Below, in pieces: positions 8,818-17,449 of a stretch of 64,000 nt of DNA. The first letter of the stretch is position 1. Every line of letters starts with the position of its first letter. Location: the NCBI RefSeq assembly GCF_028471945.1, contig NZ_CP110128.1, positions 4,638,501 through 4,702,500 of the forward strand, read 5' to 3'. Origin of the DNA: Pseudomonas sp. WJP1. GTDB lineage: Bacteria > Pseudomonadota > Gammaproteobacteria > Pseudomonadales > Pseudomonadaceae. The notes beneath the pieces were generated by a model, which was not told the origin of the DNA, did no database searches, and was given only the letters and a program-made list of their open reading frames with translations. The translations under genes were made by a program, and so were the position numbers.

Positions 8818-9275
8818 GGGAGTGTCCTGTGCGTGCCGCTTGGCCAGTTGTAGCCGCTTGAATCACTCAGAGAATCATTGATGAGGTCCCAGCATTCTCT
8901 ATGCCAACAACTCAGGATTTAGTCGCGTTGACAACCCACCTAGTGTTTGTAACGTTTTAACGCTTGAGACGGAGCAAGCTGAATTTTTTTTGGCAATGCT
9001 GTCAGCATGGGCAAATGAAATTAATGGGGAAATACAGCCAACTCTGGGGGCATGCCCCCTGTAAACGGGGTATGGGAATTGATCGTTCGGGCTGAAAGCT
9101 GTCTTAAGCCGTGTCCGCTTCTGGCCGATTGCTGCCTTCCAAAAAAGTCCCTTTCGGTCTGATTCAGCCACTGGCTGAAACATACACGCTTTCCCAGCCC
9201 CCTTTGCCCCTCAGTCCAGCCTTGCTTGTCGCCCCCTTTATCAAAGACATGCAACACCCGCCCCTAATAAAACGC
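8818..9275. other. intergenic stretch with kinase promoter and repeat copy 4
   Basis: About 460 bp without a credible gene. It must contain the promoter for the minus-strand kinase. It carries the inverted copy of the dispersed repeat at 9113-9138. Confidence 0.5.
9113..9138 (-). repeat. dispersed intergenic repeat, copy 4 (inverted)
   Basis: Read on the minus strand it gives AAGGCAGCAATCGGCC followed by AGAAGCGGAC, matching the core of copies 1-3. Confidence 0.7.
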
Positions 9276-9734
9276 TCACTCCAGCAACGAAACCAGACGC
9301 GGTTCAATCACCCCCGCTTGCACGTCAAGCAACGCCAACGTCACCGGCAACTTGAACCGTCGCGGCCCTGCACTGCCTGGATTGAGAAACAGCCGTTCAC
9401 CGCGCCACTCAATGCGCGGGTTGTGGGAATGCCCGGTAATCACCAGCTTCGTGCCTGAATCCAGCACTGCCGGGACATCGGCAATGTCATGCACCAGCAG
9501 AATCTGCCATCCCTCAAGCTCGAAACTCAGGTGGTCGGCGAGATGTTCCGCCCACGCAGCCGCCAGGTCATTGTTCCCGCGCACGACATGCAGCGGCGCG
9601 ATCAACGCCAGTTGATCGAGAATTTCCGGCTTGCCGATGTCGCCGGCGTGAATGATCCGCTCACAGCCCTGCAACGCCGCGAGCGCTTCTTTGCGAAGCA
9701 GGCCATGGGTATCGGAGATCACGCCAACTTTCAT
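9276..9734 (-). CDS. YfcE/MJ0936-family metallophosphoesterase
   Basis: A 152-residue cytosolic phosphodiesterase of the calcineurin-like superfamily. It has the complete dinuclear metal-binding set: SDTHG (residues 7-11), GDIG (31-34), RGNND (52-56), VHD (80-82) and GHSHNP (101-106). Length and motif spacing match the short YfcE-type enzymes, which hydrolyse phosphodiesters in vitro. The physiological substrate is unknown. It is a single gene with ATG at 9734. Confidence 0.9.
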   Translation of the reverse strand: MKVGVISDTHGLLRKEALAALQGCERIIHAGDIGKPEILDQLALIAPLHVVRGNNDLAAAWAEHLADHLSFELEGWQILLVHDIADVPAVLDSGTKLVITGHSHNPRIEWRGERLFLNPGSAGPRRFKLPVTLALLDVQAGVIEPRLVSLLE

Positions 9735-9942
9735 TCAGGGCTCCTGGCCAGTCTCAAGGATGTACGCCCCCCCTGCCCCGGCGATTGCGTGTTCCGGGAT
9801 CAGGTGCTTGACTCACTTCGGCGAACCCGGGCCTTGACTGCATCCGGATTCATCCGCGATCTGTACTTTCATTGATCCAGGTCGCAAAGCCGTGCGATCG
9901 ACTCTGGATAATATTTTTTTCAGGTTTTTCAATAGGCTATAG

Positions 9943-11157
9943 ATGACCGCCCAACTCTTTGCTGTTCATGGCCTGGTGAGTTTCACCCTGGCCATCCTGC
10001 TGCTCTTCCTGGGCAAGACGCTGGTGCAGCACAGCACCTTGCTGCGTCAATACTGTATTCCAGAATCGGTGGTCGGTGGCTTTGTCTGTGCGGCGGTCAC
10101 GAGCCTGTTGTACTTCGGTCTCAACATCCAGGTCGAGTTCGACCTGCAAGTTCGCGACACCATGCTGCTGTATTTCTTTGCCGGCATCGGCTTGAGGTCG
10201 GACATGCGCCAGCTGGTCAAGGGTGGGCGACCGCTGTTGATCCTGCTGGTGCTCGCCGCAGTGTTCATCTTCCTGCAGAACGCGCTGGGCATGGGCATGG
10301 CCGAGGTATTCGGGCTTGATCCCAAGGCTGGCCTGATGGTGGGCTCCATCTCCCTCACCGGCGGGGTGGGCACGACCCTGGCCTGGGCACCGCTGTTTGT
10401 CGAAAGGCTGGGCATCGAGAACGCACATGAATTGGGGATCGCCAGCAACACTGTCGGCCTGATTGCCGCTTGTGTGATTGGCGGCCCCATCGCCAATCGG
10501 TTGATCCGTCGCCATCAACTGACGCCATCCCTGGATGCGGCGCTGGAAGTCGGCATTCTCGAGCAACAGCAGAGCAAGCCACTGGACTACTACGACGTGC
10601 TCTGGGCGTGGATGTGGCTCAATCTGACCTTGATGCTCGGCTATGGACTCAACCTGCTGCTGGTCGACAGCGGGATCACCCTGCCCAAGTTCGTCAGTTG
10701 TCTGTTCGCCGGTATCGTCATTCACCACCTTGTCCGGGGAGTGCTCGGCGAGCAGCGCCTGAAATCCTGGAGCGGCGCCAGCCAGGGCCTGTCGCTGATT
10801 TCCGACGTTTGCCTGGGCATGTTCCTGACCATGGCGCTGATGGGCTTGCAGCTGTGGCAGCTCAGCGGCGCGCTGCTGTTCATTGCTTGCGCATTGACCC
10901 TGCAGATCCTGTTGACGGTCCTCTATACGTATTTTCTGGTGTTCCGCTTCATGGGCCGCAATTACGAAGCCAGCGTGATCGCTTCAGGCTTCGGCGGTAT
11001 TGCGCTGGGCTCTACTGCGACAGCCATCGTCAATATGACGACCGTGACCCAGAAATACGGTGCGGCTCACCAGGCCTTTCTCATCGTGCCGCTGGTGTGC
11101 GGTTTTTTCATTGATCTGGTCAATGCCGTGATTATCGGGATGTTCAGTGGGCTGTAG
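9943..11157 (+). CDS. gltS: sodium/glutamate symporter GltS
   Basis: A 404-residue inner-membrane protein of the ESS family, importing L-glutamate with Na+. It has about ten hydrophobic segments and the two inverted re-entrant motifs: SISLTGGVGTTLAWAP near residue 130 and ASGFGGIALGSTATAIVNM near residue 350. IPESVVGGF near residue 40 is also typical. The ribosome-binding site before ATG 9943 is weak (AGG some ten bases upstream). It stands alone and converges with the HxlR gene. Confidence 0.93.
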   Translation: MTAQLFAVHGLVSFTLAILLLFLGKTLVQHSTLLRQYCIPESVVGGFVCAAVTSLLYFGLNIQVEFDLQVRDTMLLYFFAGIGLRSDMRQLVKGGRPLLILLVLAAVFIFLQNALGMGMAEVFGLDPKAGLMVGSISLTGGVGTTLAWAPLFVERLGIENAHELGIASNTVGLIAACVIGGPIANRLIRRHQLTPSLDAALEVGILEQQQSKPLDYYDVLWAWMWLNLTLMLGYGLNLLLVDSGITLPKFVSCLFAGIVIHHLVRGVLGEQRLKSWSGASQGLSLISDVCLGMFLTMALMGLQLWQLSGALLFIACALTLQILLTVLYTYFLVFRFMGRNYEASVIASGFGGIALGSTATAIVNMTTVTQKYGAAHQAFLIVPLVCGFFIDLVNAVIIGMFSGL

Positions 11158-11177
11158 CGGCCCGTTTGTTTGAATGG

Positions 11178-11861
11178 CTAACGCGCCGCGCTCCGGGTAC
11201 CGGCAAACGCGCTCGTGCCCAGCCAGCGCCAGAGGTTTTGTGCATCCTGCGCTGAGCCGTCTACACGCAGCTCTCGCGACTCAAGCACCTCCCGGGGTGT
11301 ACGGTCGCCCGCCCAAACCTCGGTCAAGGCACGCACGCTTGAATCCACAACAAGGGTCAATTCACGCCCGGGGTCGTCGCGGCACAGGTCTGCCACACCC
11401 TCCTCGACCACCAGCCACCATGCTTGCTCGCCGGACCGCGCATCGCGGAACTTGAACTGGATGACCACCGGCCGGGACGGGAACGTCTCGAGGCACACGA
11501 ACCGGCGCACGTCCCACATGAGCAGGCCTGCGTCGAGTTGGTCGTCGCGCAGGCGACTGCCGATCCAGCGCGCGCCCCAATGCCCCAGCGCCATGATGAT
11601 GGGGCGCAATTCCTCGCCCGCCTCGGTCAGGCTGTATTCCCAGACTTTGCCGACCGCCGTGCGATGCACCACACCGATTTCTTCCAGATGGCGCAGCCGC
11701 TGTGCCAGCAAACCGGTGGACATCCGGGGTACGCCGCGGTGCAGTTCATTGAAGCGTTTGCTGCCGCACAAGAGTTCGCGCACCACCAAGGGCGTCCAGC
11801 GCTCGCACAGCGCCTCGGCACCGCGCGCAACCGTGCAGAACTGACCATAGCTTTCGTCCAT
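11178..11861 (-). CDS. HxlR-family transcriptional regulator with C-terminal sterol-carrier-like domain
   Basis: A winged-helix repressor. Residues about 8-100 form the HxlR DNA-binding domain (CERWTPLVVRELLCGSKRFNELHRG, GLLAQRLRHLEEIGVVHR). Residues about 120-225 are an added domain like SCP2 (WWLVVEEGVADLC) that may bind a ligand. ATG 11861, preceded by GGTGGGAG, is preferred to the in-frame GTG at 11876. It is divergent from the nitrilase gene with a gap of about 105 bp, the usual arrangement for a regulator of its neighbour. Confidence 0.85.
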   Translation of the reverse strand: MDESYGQFCTVARGAEALCERWTPLVVRELLCGSKRFNELHRGVPRMSTGLLAQRLRHLEEIGVVHRTAVGKVWEYSLTEAGEELRPIIMALGHWGARWIGSRLRDDQLDAGLLMWDVRRFVCLETFPSRPVVIQFKFRDARSGEQAWWLVVEEGVADLCRDDPGRELTLVVDSSVRALTEVWAGDRTPREVLESRELRVDGSAQDAQNLWRWLGTSAFAGTRSAAR

Positions 11862-11966
11862 CGCCTGCACTCCCACCGCTGCAACGCTTCAGATTCTGAA
11901 CTAGCCCCGCGACTCTGCCACGCGCACGCTCAAGTCTCCGACAGCCAACCGCCCCAGGAGAACGCC

Positions 11967-12908
11967 ATGACCAAGATCGCCATCATTCAGCGCCCGCCCG
12001 TGCTGCTCGATCGCAGTGCGACGATCGCCCGGGCCGTGCAATCGGTCGCCGAGGCCGCGGCGGCGGGCGCCTCGCTGATTGTTCTGCCCGAATCGTTCAT
12101 TCCAGGTTACCCGTCGTGGATCTGGCGACTGGCGGCGGGAAAGGACGGGGCGGTAATGGGCCAGTTGCATGCCCGGCTGCTGGCCAACGCCGTCGATATC
12201 GCCAACGGTGACCTGAGCCAATTGTGCGAGGCGGCCCGCGTCCACGCGGTGACGATCGTGTGCGGCATCAATGAGTGCGACCGGCGCAATGGTGGCGGCA
12301 CGCTCTATAACAGCGTAGTCGTTATCGGCCCGAGTGGCGCCGTGCTCAATCGACACCGCAAGCTGATGCCCACCAATCCCGAGCGCATGGTGCATGGCTT
12401 TGGTGATGCGTCCGGGTTGCGTCCGGTCGATACTCCGGTCGGCCGCGTGGGCGCGCTCATCTGCTGGGAAAACTACATGCCGCTGGCGCGTTATTCGCTG
12501 TATGCCCAAGGGGTGGAAATCTACGTCGCGCCCACCTACGACACCGGCGAGGGCTGGATCTGTACGATGCGCCACATTGCCCTCGAGGGCCGCTGCTGGG
12601 TGCTCGGCAGTGGCTCCGCACTGCGCGGCAGCGACATCCCCGACGACTTCCCGTCCCGTGCGCAACTGTTTGCCGATCCGGACGAATGGATCAATGACGG
12701 CGACTCGGTGGTGGTCAATCCACAAGGCCGGATCGTCGCCGGCCCATTGCACCGAGAGGCAGGCATTCTGTACGCGGACATCGACGTCTCACTCGTGGCC
12801 CCGGCACGACGGGCCCTCGACGTCACCGGGCACTATGCGCGGCCGGACATTTTCAGCCTGCAGGTGCGGCGCACACCGGCAACAACGGTGCACTACGTCG
12901 ACGAATGA
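11967..12908 (+). CDS. nitrilase-superfamily carbon-nitrogen hydrolase
   Basis: A 313-residue cytosolic enzyme that hydrolyses a nitrile or amide. The catalytic triad is complete: Glu42 (LPESFIPGYP), Lys132 (HRKLMPT) and Cys166 (ICWENYMP). The CWENYMP form and overall length fit true nitrilases (branch 1) rather than amidases. AGGAG lies six bases before ATG 11967. The open frame reaches back to 11424, but that extension overlaps the divergent regulator and is not credible. The HxlR regulator upstream probably controls it. Confidence 0.9.
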   Translation: MTKIAIIQRPPVLLDRSATIARAVQSVAEAAAAGASLIVLPESFIPGYPSWIWRLAAGKDGAVMGQLHARLLANAVDIANGDLSQLCEAARVHAVTIVCGINECDRRNGGGTLYNSVVVIGPSGAVLNRHRKLMPTNPERMVHGFGDASGLRPVDTPVGRVGALICWENYMPLARYSLYAQGVEIYVAPTYDTGEGWICTMRHIALEGRCWVLGSGSALRGSDIPDDFPSRAQLFADPDEWINDGDSVVVNPQGRIVAGPLHREAGILYADIDVSLVAPARRALDVTGHYARPDIFSLQVRRTPATTVHYVDE

Positions 12909-12963
12909 AGGCAGGTAACGTTCGTGCGAGCAATCGCCTGACCATTGATCAAGGAGTCATGCC

Positions 12964-13398
12964 ATGAACATTGAACAATCTTACAAAGGCCGTTGTTTTT
13001 GCGGTGCCGTCGAGTTCACCGTGAGCGGTGAGCCGGCCGCGATGGGCTATTGCCATTGCGAGTCGTGCCGGCACTGGTCCGCAGGGCCGGTCAATGCCTT
13101 CACCCTGTGGAAACCCGAGGCGCTGCAAGTGACTCGCGGGGCCGACAACATCGGCACCTACAACAAGACACCCCAGAGTTACCGCAAGTGGTGCAAGATT
13201 TGCGGCGGGCATCTCTTCACCGAGCACCCGGGGATGGGGCTCATCGATGTGTATGCCGCGGTCATCCCGGATCTTGAGTACACGCCTGGGGTTCATGTGC
13301 ATTATCAGGAGTCGGTGCTGCGTATTAAGGACGGGTTGCCGAAGCTGAGGGATGTGCCGAAAGAATTGGGAGGATCGGGTGTTGGCGTCGGGGAATAG
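12964..13398 (+). CDS. GFA-family zinc protein (CENP-V/GFA domain)
   Basis: A 144-residue protein with the GFA fold: RCFCGAVEFTVSG, then YCHCESCRHWSAG, then WCKICGGHLF, giving the zinc-binding cysteines. The family name comes from glutathione-dependent formaldehyde-activating enzyme, but most members have no demonstrated activity. It lies 55 bp after the nitrilase on the same strand with a good ribosome-binding site (AAGGAG), so it may be co-transcribed. Confidence 0.88.
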   Translation: MNIEQSYKGRCFCGAVEFTVSGEPAAMGYCHCESCRHWSAGPVNAFTLWKPEALQVTRGADNIGTYNKTPQSYRKWCKICGGHLFTEHPGMGLIDVYAAVIPDLEYTPGVHVHYQESVLRIKDGLPKLRDVPKELGGSGVGVGE

Positions 13399-13418
13399 TT
13401 GTCAGGAACTTTGAATCC

Positions 13419-13916
13419 TTATCGCTTCGACGCATTACGAGGATCATCATGGCCATCCACGTACTCAAGCCCCAACGGCCCCGTCCCGTAGACTTGTGAG
13501 ATGTACTCTCCTGATTTCGCCCAATGGAAGTGTGGCGTATTGGCCGGGAGTATCACGACGCTGCCCGGCCCATAGGCAACCAGCTTGTCCGGATCAAACA
13601 CCGTTCCGAAGCCAATATGGAAAACGCCGGACATGACGGTGTAGATACGGTTTTCCGGATGGGTGTGGGGCATTAATCGGGTGCCGTTCGGCACTTTGAC
13701 TCGCACCACGTAGGGGGCTGGTTTGCCCGGGTCGCCGGCGATAACCGCCAGTCTTACTTCTTTGGGGAAGGCGGGGAAGCTGCGCCATTCCACGTCTTCA
13801 TTATGCAAGGCGCCGGTTTTATCGAGTGGCAAGGGTTGTGCCTGTGCGGGCGGGATGGCTGCGCTTGCGACAAGAAGTGCTGCCAGGGCAGTTGTTTTCA
13901 TAATGCTTTGAACCAT
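13419..13916 (-). CDS. exported cupin-domain protein
   Basis: A 165-residue protein with a signal peptide (MVQSIMKTTALAALLVASA, cleavage near AQAQ at residues 26-27) and a single cupin barrel. The first cupin motif reads PHTHPENRIYTVMSG and the second PANTPHFHW, supplying metal-binding histidines. ATG 13916 with AAGGTG upstream is favoured over GTG 13925. The substrate is unknown. It converges with the GFA gene and has no evident partner. Confidence 0.82.
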   Translation of the reverse strand: MVQSIMKTTALAALLVASAAIPPAQAQPLPLDKTGALHNEDVEWRSFPAFPKEVRLAVIAGDPGKPAPYVVRVKVPNGTRLMPHTHPENRIYTVMSGVFHIGFGTVFDPDKLVAYGPGSVVILPANTPHFHWAKSGEYISQVYGTGPLGLEYVDGHDDPRNASKR

Positions 13917-14072
13917 GAGAGGCACCTTGACTACGCCATAAACAAAATCGTCAGGCTGACTCTATGGGCGATTGGCATTAATGATAACGGCGTGATCGGG
14001 CATTACAGTTGATACGCAATGTAATCAATGCTCCGTGCCATATCATCACGCTCACCAGGGGGCTCGCGCTGG

Positions 14073-14181
14073 CCCTATCAATCGCATCGATGTTCAACAT
14101 CACGTCAATGAAGTTCTCTTAAAAAATCCGCGGCGTAACATCAGCTCCATACCAACCAACAACACCCCGGAGCACACGATC
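14073..14181 (+). repeat. duplicated leader of 13-residue repeat protein, copy 1
   Basis: This 109-bp stretch ending at the start codon matches 32749-32857 with one substitution and no indel. It includes GATGTTCAACATC (14089-14101), a perfect dyad that the substitution breaks in copy 2. The ribosome-binding site is CCGGAG. Such conservation outside the coding region suggests recent duplication, gene conversion, or a constrained promoter/5' UTR. Confidence 0.85.
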
Positions 14182-14661
14182 ATGAAACGCCAAACCCTCC
14201 TCAGCATCGCATTCTCGGTTTTTGCAGTTAACGCTTTTGCCGCTACCTCTGTTCAGCCTGTTGTCGCTGAAGGTGGTTCGGATCGTTTGGTCGAGAATCG
14301 TGTAGCTGAAGGCGGTTCGGATCGCCTGATCGAGAATCGCGTCGCTGCTGATGGTTCTGATCGTCTGCAAGGCAACACAGTCGCTGCCGATGGCTCGGAT
14401 CGCCTGCAAGGCAACACCGTCGCCGCCGATGGCTCCGACCGCCTGCAAGGCAACACCGTCGCTGCCGATGGCTCCGACCGCCTGCAAGGCAACACCGTCG
14501 CTGCCGATGGTTCCGACCGCCTGCAAGGCAACACCGTCGCCGCTGATGGCTCCGACCGTCTGCAAGGCAACACCGTCGCTGCCGATGGTTCCGACCGCCT
14601 GCAAGGCAACACCGTCGCCGCTGATGGCTCCGACCGTCTGCAAGGCAACACCGTCGCCTGA
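14182..14661 (+). CDS. exported protein of ten 13-residue tandem repeats
   Basis: A 159-residue protein: a signal peptide of about 20 residues (MKRQTLLSIAF...AFA), a short linker, two variant repeats (VAEGGSDRL-ENR), eight repeats of VAADGSDRLQGNT, and a terminal VA. There is no catalytic motif. The Gly-Ser-Asp and Asn-Thr content suggests an extended or beta-solenoid-like, possibly Ca-binding, periplasmic or secreted polypeptide; this is inference. A paralogue with six perfect repeats lies at 32858. Repeat number differs between them, so the array probably expands and contracts. Its own terminator follows. Function is unknown. Confidence 0.85.
   Translation: MKRQTLLSIAFSVFAVNAFAATSVQPVVAEGGSDRLVENRVAEGGSDRLIENRVAADGSDRLQGNTVAADGSDRLQGNTVAADGSDRLQGNTVAADGSDRLQGNTVAADGSDRLQGNTVAADGSDRLQGNTVAADGSDRLQGNTVAADGSDRLQGNTVA
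14497..14652 (+). repeat. perfect 78-bp tandem duplication inside the repeat gene
   Basis: 14497-14574 and 14575-14652 are identical, each holding two 39-bp units that differ from one another in synonymous codons. The higher-order copy shows that the last expansion added two repeat units at once. Confidence 0.9.
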
Positions 14662-14684
14662 ACCCATCGCTGCACCGCACCCAC

Positions 14685-14715
14685 AAAAAGCCCGGCCTGA
14701 TCAGCCGGGCTTTTT
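14685..14715 (+). terminator. rho-independent terminator of repeat gene, copy 1
   Basis: Perfect 12-bp stem AAAAAGCCCGGC/GCCGGGCTTTTT with loop CTGATCA, ending in a T-tract. An identical hairpin follows the paralogue at 33283. Confidence 0.92.
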
Positions 14716-14908
14716 CGTGTTCGTTATTCCGAGCGGGACAAATCGACTGCTATTGGTCCGGGAACCGAAGGTATTTCGGGCAGAATTTTTATGTTTGCTA
14801 CTATCAATGGACGGCGTCGAAGTTGAGGCCAGGGGTTTGCACAATCGGCTTGCATTTACCTGGCATTGATCCACTCATTTCATATCTGCCTGACCACAGG
14901 GAGCGGTG

Positions 14909-16429
14909 ATGCGTACCCCATTTTTCTACGTGTTGTCAGCGATGTTTTTTCTCAGCGGCGCTCCCTGCGTGGTGCAGGCCGCGGATCCAGCCCCCGCCCC
15001 GACAGCCAGCCCTGCCAATACGGCAGCGGCCACGGTGCCTGCCAAAGACCCGGTGTTTACCCAGGAACAGCTGGATCAAATGCTGGCGCCCATCGCGCTC
15101 TACCCGGACCCATTGCTGGCACAGCTACTGATGGCGTCCACTTATCCCGGGGAAGTCGCCGAGGCGGTCACTTGGTCGAAGGCTCACCCGGACGCCAAGG
15201 GCGATGACGCGGTCAAACAGGTGGCGAACCAGCCCTGGGACCCGAGTGTGCAGGCGCTGGTTGCCTTCCCGCAGGTCCTGGCAACGCTGGGGCAGGATCC
15301 GGTCTGGGTACAACGCCTGGGGGATGCCTTCCTGGCGCAGCCCGACGATCTCATGAATGCCGTGCAACGCTTGCGTCGCCAGGCCCAGGCCGCCGGCAAC
15401 CTGCAGAGCAACCAGTATCAGAACGTGACGATCCAGAACGCGGCACCGGCCCCCGCACCGGCCGCCACGACCACGACCACGACGGAGGCTCCGGCCCCTG
15501 CCAGCAGCAGCTCGACCATCATCATTCAGCCGGCCGATCCGCAGGTGGTGTACGTCCCCACCTATAACCCGACAACCACCTACGGCACCTGGGCCTATCC
15601 CGCCTCACCGCCTGCCTACTACCCACCACCGCCCGCCTATTACCCTGGCCAGGCGCTGATGGCCGGGCTGGCGTTTGGTACTGGGGTGGCCATCGTCGGT
15701 GCGTTGTGGGGTGAATGTGACTGGGGCAATAACGACGTCGACATCGACGTCAATCGCTACAACAACATCAATGCCAACAACCGGATCACCAACAACCAGA
15801 ACAAGTGGCAGCATAACGCCGCCCATCGCAATGGCGTGCCCTATCGAGACAACAGGAGCCGCGAACAGTTTGGCCGGCAGCTGGACGGCGCCAGTCAGCG
15901 CCAGGCCTATCGAGGGGACAATGCCCAGCGCGCCCAGGCGCGTGATAGAGCTCGTAGCTCAATGGACCGGCACGGCATAGAACGACCTGCCACCAGCAAC
16001 CTGGAGGCCCGTGATCGGGCGCGCGACGCCCAGTCCCGGGCCGCGGCCGGCAATCGGCTGCAGGCCGGCGCAGACAGGCCGAAAGCGGCTGATAGACCGA
16101 GGACGGCTGACCGGAACCAGGGTACCGCCAGAAATACCCGGGAGAATCAGCAATCGAGAGTTCAGCAACCCAGGAACCAGAACCAGGCGAATCAACGCGC
16201 CCAAACGCGCCAGGCGGCGCAAAACCGCCAGGCCGCACCGGCCGTCAATAGAGGCAGTGCCCGCAACAATGCCTTCGCCGGCGCGCGTTCGCCGTCCCAG
16301 GCCAACCTGCAAGCCAACCGTGGCCGGGCCAGCCAGGCTTCCTTCCAGCGCCCCAACGCCTCGCGGGCAGCCGGGCATCAGATCAGTCGGCCGTCCGGCG
16401 CAGCGCGTTCAAGGGGGGGCCGCCGTTGA
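14909..16429 (+). CDS. DUF3300 exported protein with long basic Gln/Arg/Asn-rich tail
   Basis: A 506-residue protein with a signal peptide (cleavage near VQAADPA). The DUF3300 domain spans about residues 45-250 (LDQMLAPIALYPDPLLAQLLMASTYP, VVYVPTYNPTTTYGTW) and is followed by a short hydrophobic, glycine-rich segment (residues about 250-270). From about residue 280 the protein is low complexity and rich in Arg, Gln, Asn and Ala, probably disordered. AGGGAG lies before ATG 14909. The downstream gene overlaps it by four bases. The function of DUF3300 is not established; the export signal places it in the envelope. Confidence 0.85.
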   Translation: MRTPFFYVLSAMFFLSGAPCVVQAADPAPAPTASPANTAAATVPAKDPVFTQEQLDQMLAPIALYPDPLLAQLLMASTYPGEVAEAVTWSKAHPDAKGDDAVKQVANQPWDPSVQALVAFPQVLATLGQDPVWVQRLGDAFLAQPDDLMNAVQRLRRQAQAAGNLQSNQYQNVTIQNAAPAPAPAATTTTTTEAPAPASSSSTIIIQPADPQVVYVPTYNPTTTYGTWAYPASPPAYYPPPPAYYPGQALMAGLAFGTGVAIVGALWGECDWGNNDVDIDVNRYNNINANNRITNNQNKWQHNAAHRNGVPYRDNRSREQFGRQLDGASQRQAYRGDNAQRAQARDRARSSMDRHGIERPATSNLEARDRARDAQSRAAAGNRLQAGADRPKAADRPRTADRNQGTARNTRENQQSRVQQPRNQNQANQRAQTRQAAQNRQAAPAVNRGSARNNAFAGARSPSQANLQANRGRASQASFQRPNASRAAGHQISRPSGAARSRGGRR

Positions 16430-17352
16430 ATAACCATCCTCGAGTAAAGGCACGCAAGAGCGTGTTTGTGCATGCCTTGGCGATCACGGTCGCCCTGGCC
16501 TGGTCGTGCATGGCCACGGCGCAGCAGGAATTTGCAACGCCGGAAAAGGCCGCCCAAGCGTTCGTCGAAGCATTGGGTACGAAAAACGCCGATCAGAAAC
16601 GCCTGGCCGAGTTGCTGGGTGAAGACTGGCGCAGTTTCATCCCTCGCGACGGCGCGGAACGCGAAGACGTGGAGGCGTTCTTGAAGCAATACCACGAGCA
16701 GCATCAGATTGAAAAAACCGGCGACAACAAGGCGATCCTGTCGGTGGGCAAGGAGCACTGGACACTGCCGATTCCCATCGTCAAAGGCGCAAAGGGTTGG
16801 CGCTTCGACATCAAGGCCGGCAGTGCCGAACTCCGTACACGGCAAATTGGCCGCAACGAGCTGGCCGCGGTGCAATCGGCGCTGGCCTATCACGATGCCC
16901 AGATGGACTATGCCTCGGTGGATCGTGACGGTGACGGCGCCCTCGAATACGCGCAGAAAATCTTCAGTACCCCCGGCAAGCACGACGGACTCTATTGGGC
17001 GGACGACGATAGCGGGCAGATCAGCCCGTTGGGGCCCGAGTTCGGCAAAACCATTGCCGGCGAGCCCTGGCATGGTTACCGCTTCCGCATCCTGTTGGGC
17101 CAGGGGCCTTCCGCACCGGGCGGGGCCTACAGCTACCTCATCGGGGACAAGATGAGCCGCGGCTTTGCACTGATCGCCTGGCCGGCGAAATACGGTGAAA
17201 CCGGGGTGATGAGCTTCATGATCAGCCATGAAGGACAGGTCTTCGAGAAAGACCTGGGACCCGGGAGTGAAAAGCTGGCGCAGGCGATGAAGCGCTTTGA
17301 TCCGGATGACAGCTGGGCAGAAGTGCCGGCCGATGACGAGAAGGCGGACTGA
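16426..17352 (+). CDS. DUF2950 exported protein
   Basis: A 308-residue protein with an N-terminal signal peptide (VHALAITVALAW..., cleavage near ATAQQ) and a DUF2950 domain over the rest (FATPEKAAQAFVEAL, DGLYWADDDSGQISPLGP, PWHGYRFRILLGQG). It starts at TTG 16426, inside the stop of the DUF3300 gene (TTGA overlap). A purine-rich AAGGGGGGG supplies the ribosome-binding site, and no ATG lies nearby. DUF3300 and DUF2950 genes are commonly adjacent, so the two products probably work together in the envelope. Their role is unknown. Confidence 0.85.
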   Translation: MNNHPRVKARKSVFVHALAITVALAWSCMATAQQEFATPEKAAQAFVEALGTKNADQKRLAELLGEDWRSFIPRDGAEREDVEAFLKQYHEQHQIEKTGDNKAILSVGKEHWTLPIPIVKGAKGWRFDIKAGSAELRTRQIGRNELAAVQSALAYHDAQMDYASVDRDGDGALEYAQKIFSTPGKHDGLYWADDDSGQISPLGPEFGKTIAGEPWHGYRFRILLGQGPSAPGGAYSYLIGDKMSRGFALIAWPAKYGETGVMSFMISHEGQVFEKDLGPGSEKLAQAMKRFDPDDSWAEVPADDEKAD

Positions 17353-17374
17353 CGGGCGTTCCCTCCCGTTGCGT

Positions 17375-17407
17375 TGATCGTTCCCACGCTCTGCGTGGGA
17401 ACGATCA
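17375..17407. terminator. perfect 15-bp palindrome, REP-like or bidirectional terminator
   Basis: Arms TGATCGTTCCCACGC and GCGTGGGAACGATCA with a 3-nt loop, between the convergent DUF2950 and TetR genes. The CGTTCCCACGC core is familiar as a repeated hairpin in Pseudomonas genomes. It has no T-tract, so calling it a terminator is tentative. Confidence 0.6.
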
Positions 17408-17449
17408 GCGGCGCACGGCGGTTGCGACCTGGGAAATCCACAACGCTCG

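Noticed and set aside
11424..11966. Upstream extension of the nitrilase reading frame
   Set aside because: It would overlap the divergent HxlR gene, and the family starts at the ATG with AGGAG at 11967.
14182..14661. Reading the 39-bp tandem repeats as a CRISPR array or minisatellite
   Set aside because: The units are contiguous, without spacers, in frame and conserved at protein level after a signal peptide.
14119..14686. Three overlapping minus-strand reading frames opposite the tandem-repeat gene
   Set aside because: A 39-bp repeat without stops in other frames keeps all frames open. The signal peptide, ribosome-binding site and terminator are on the plus strand.
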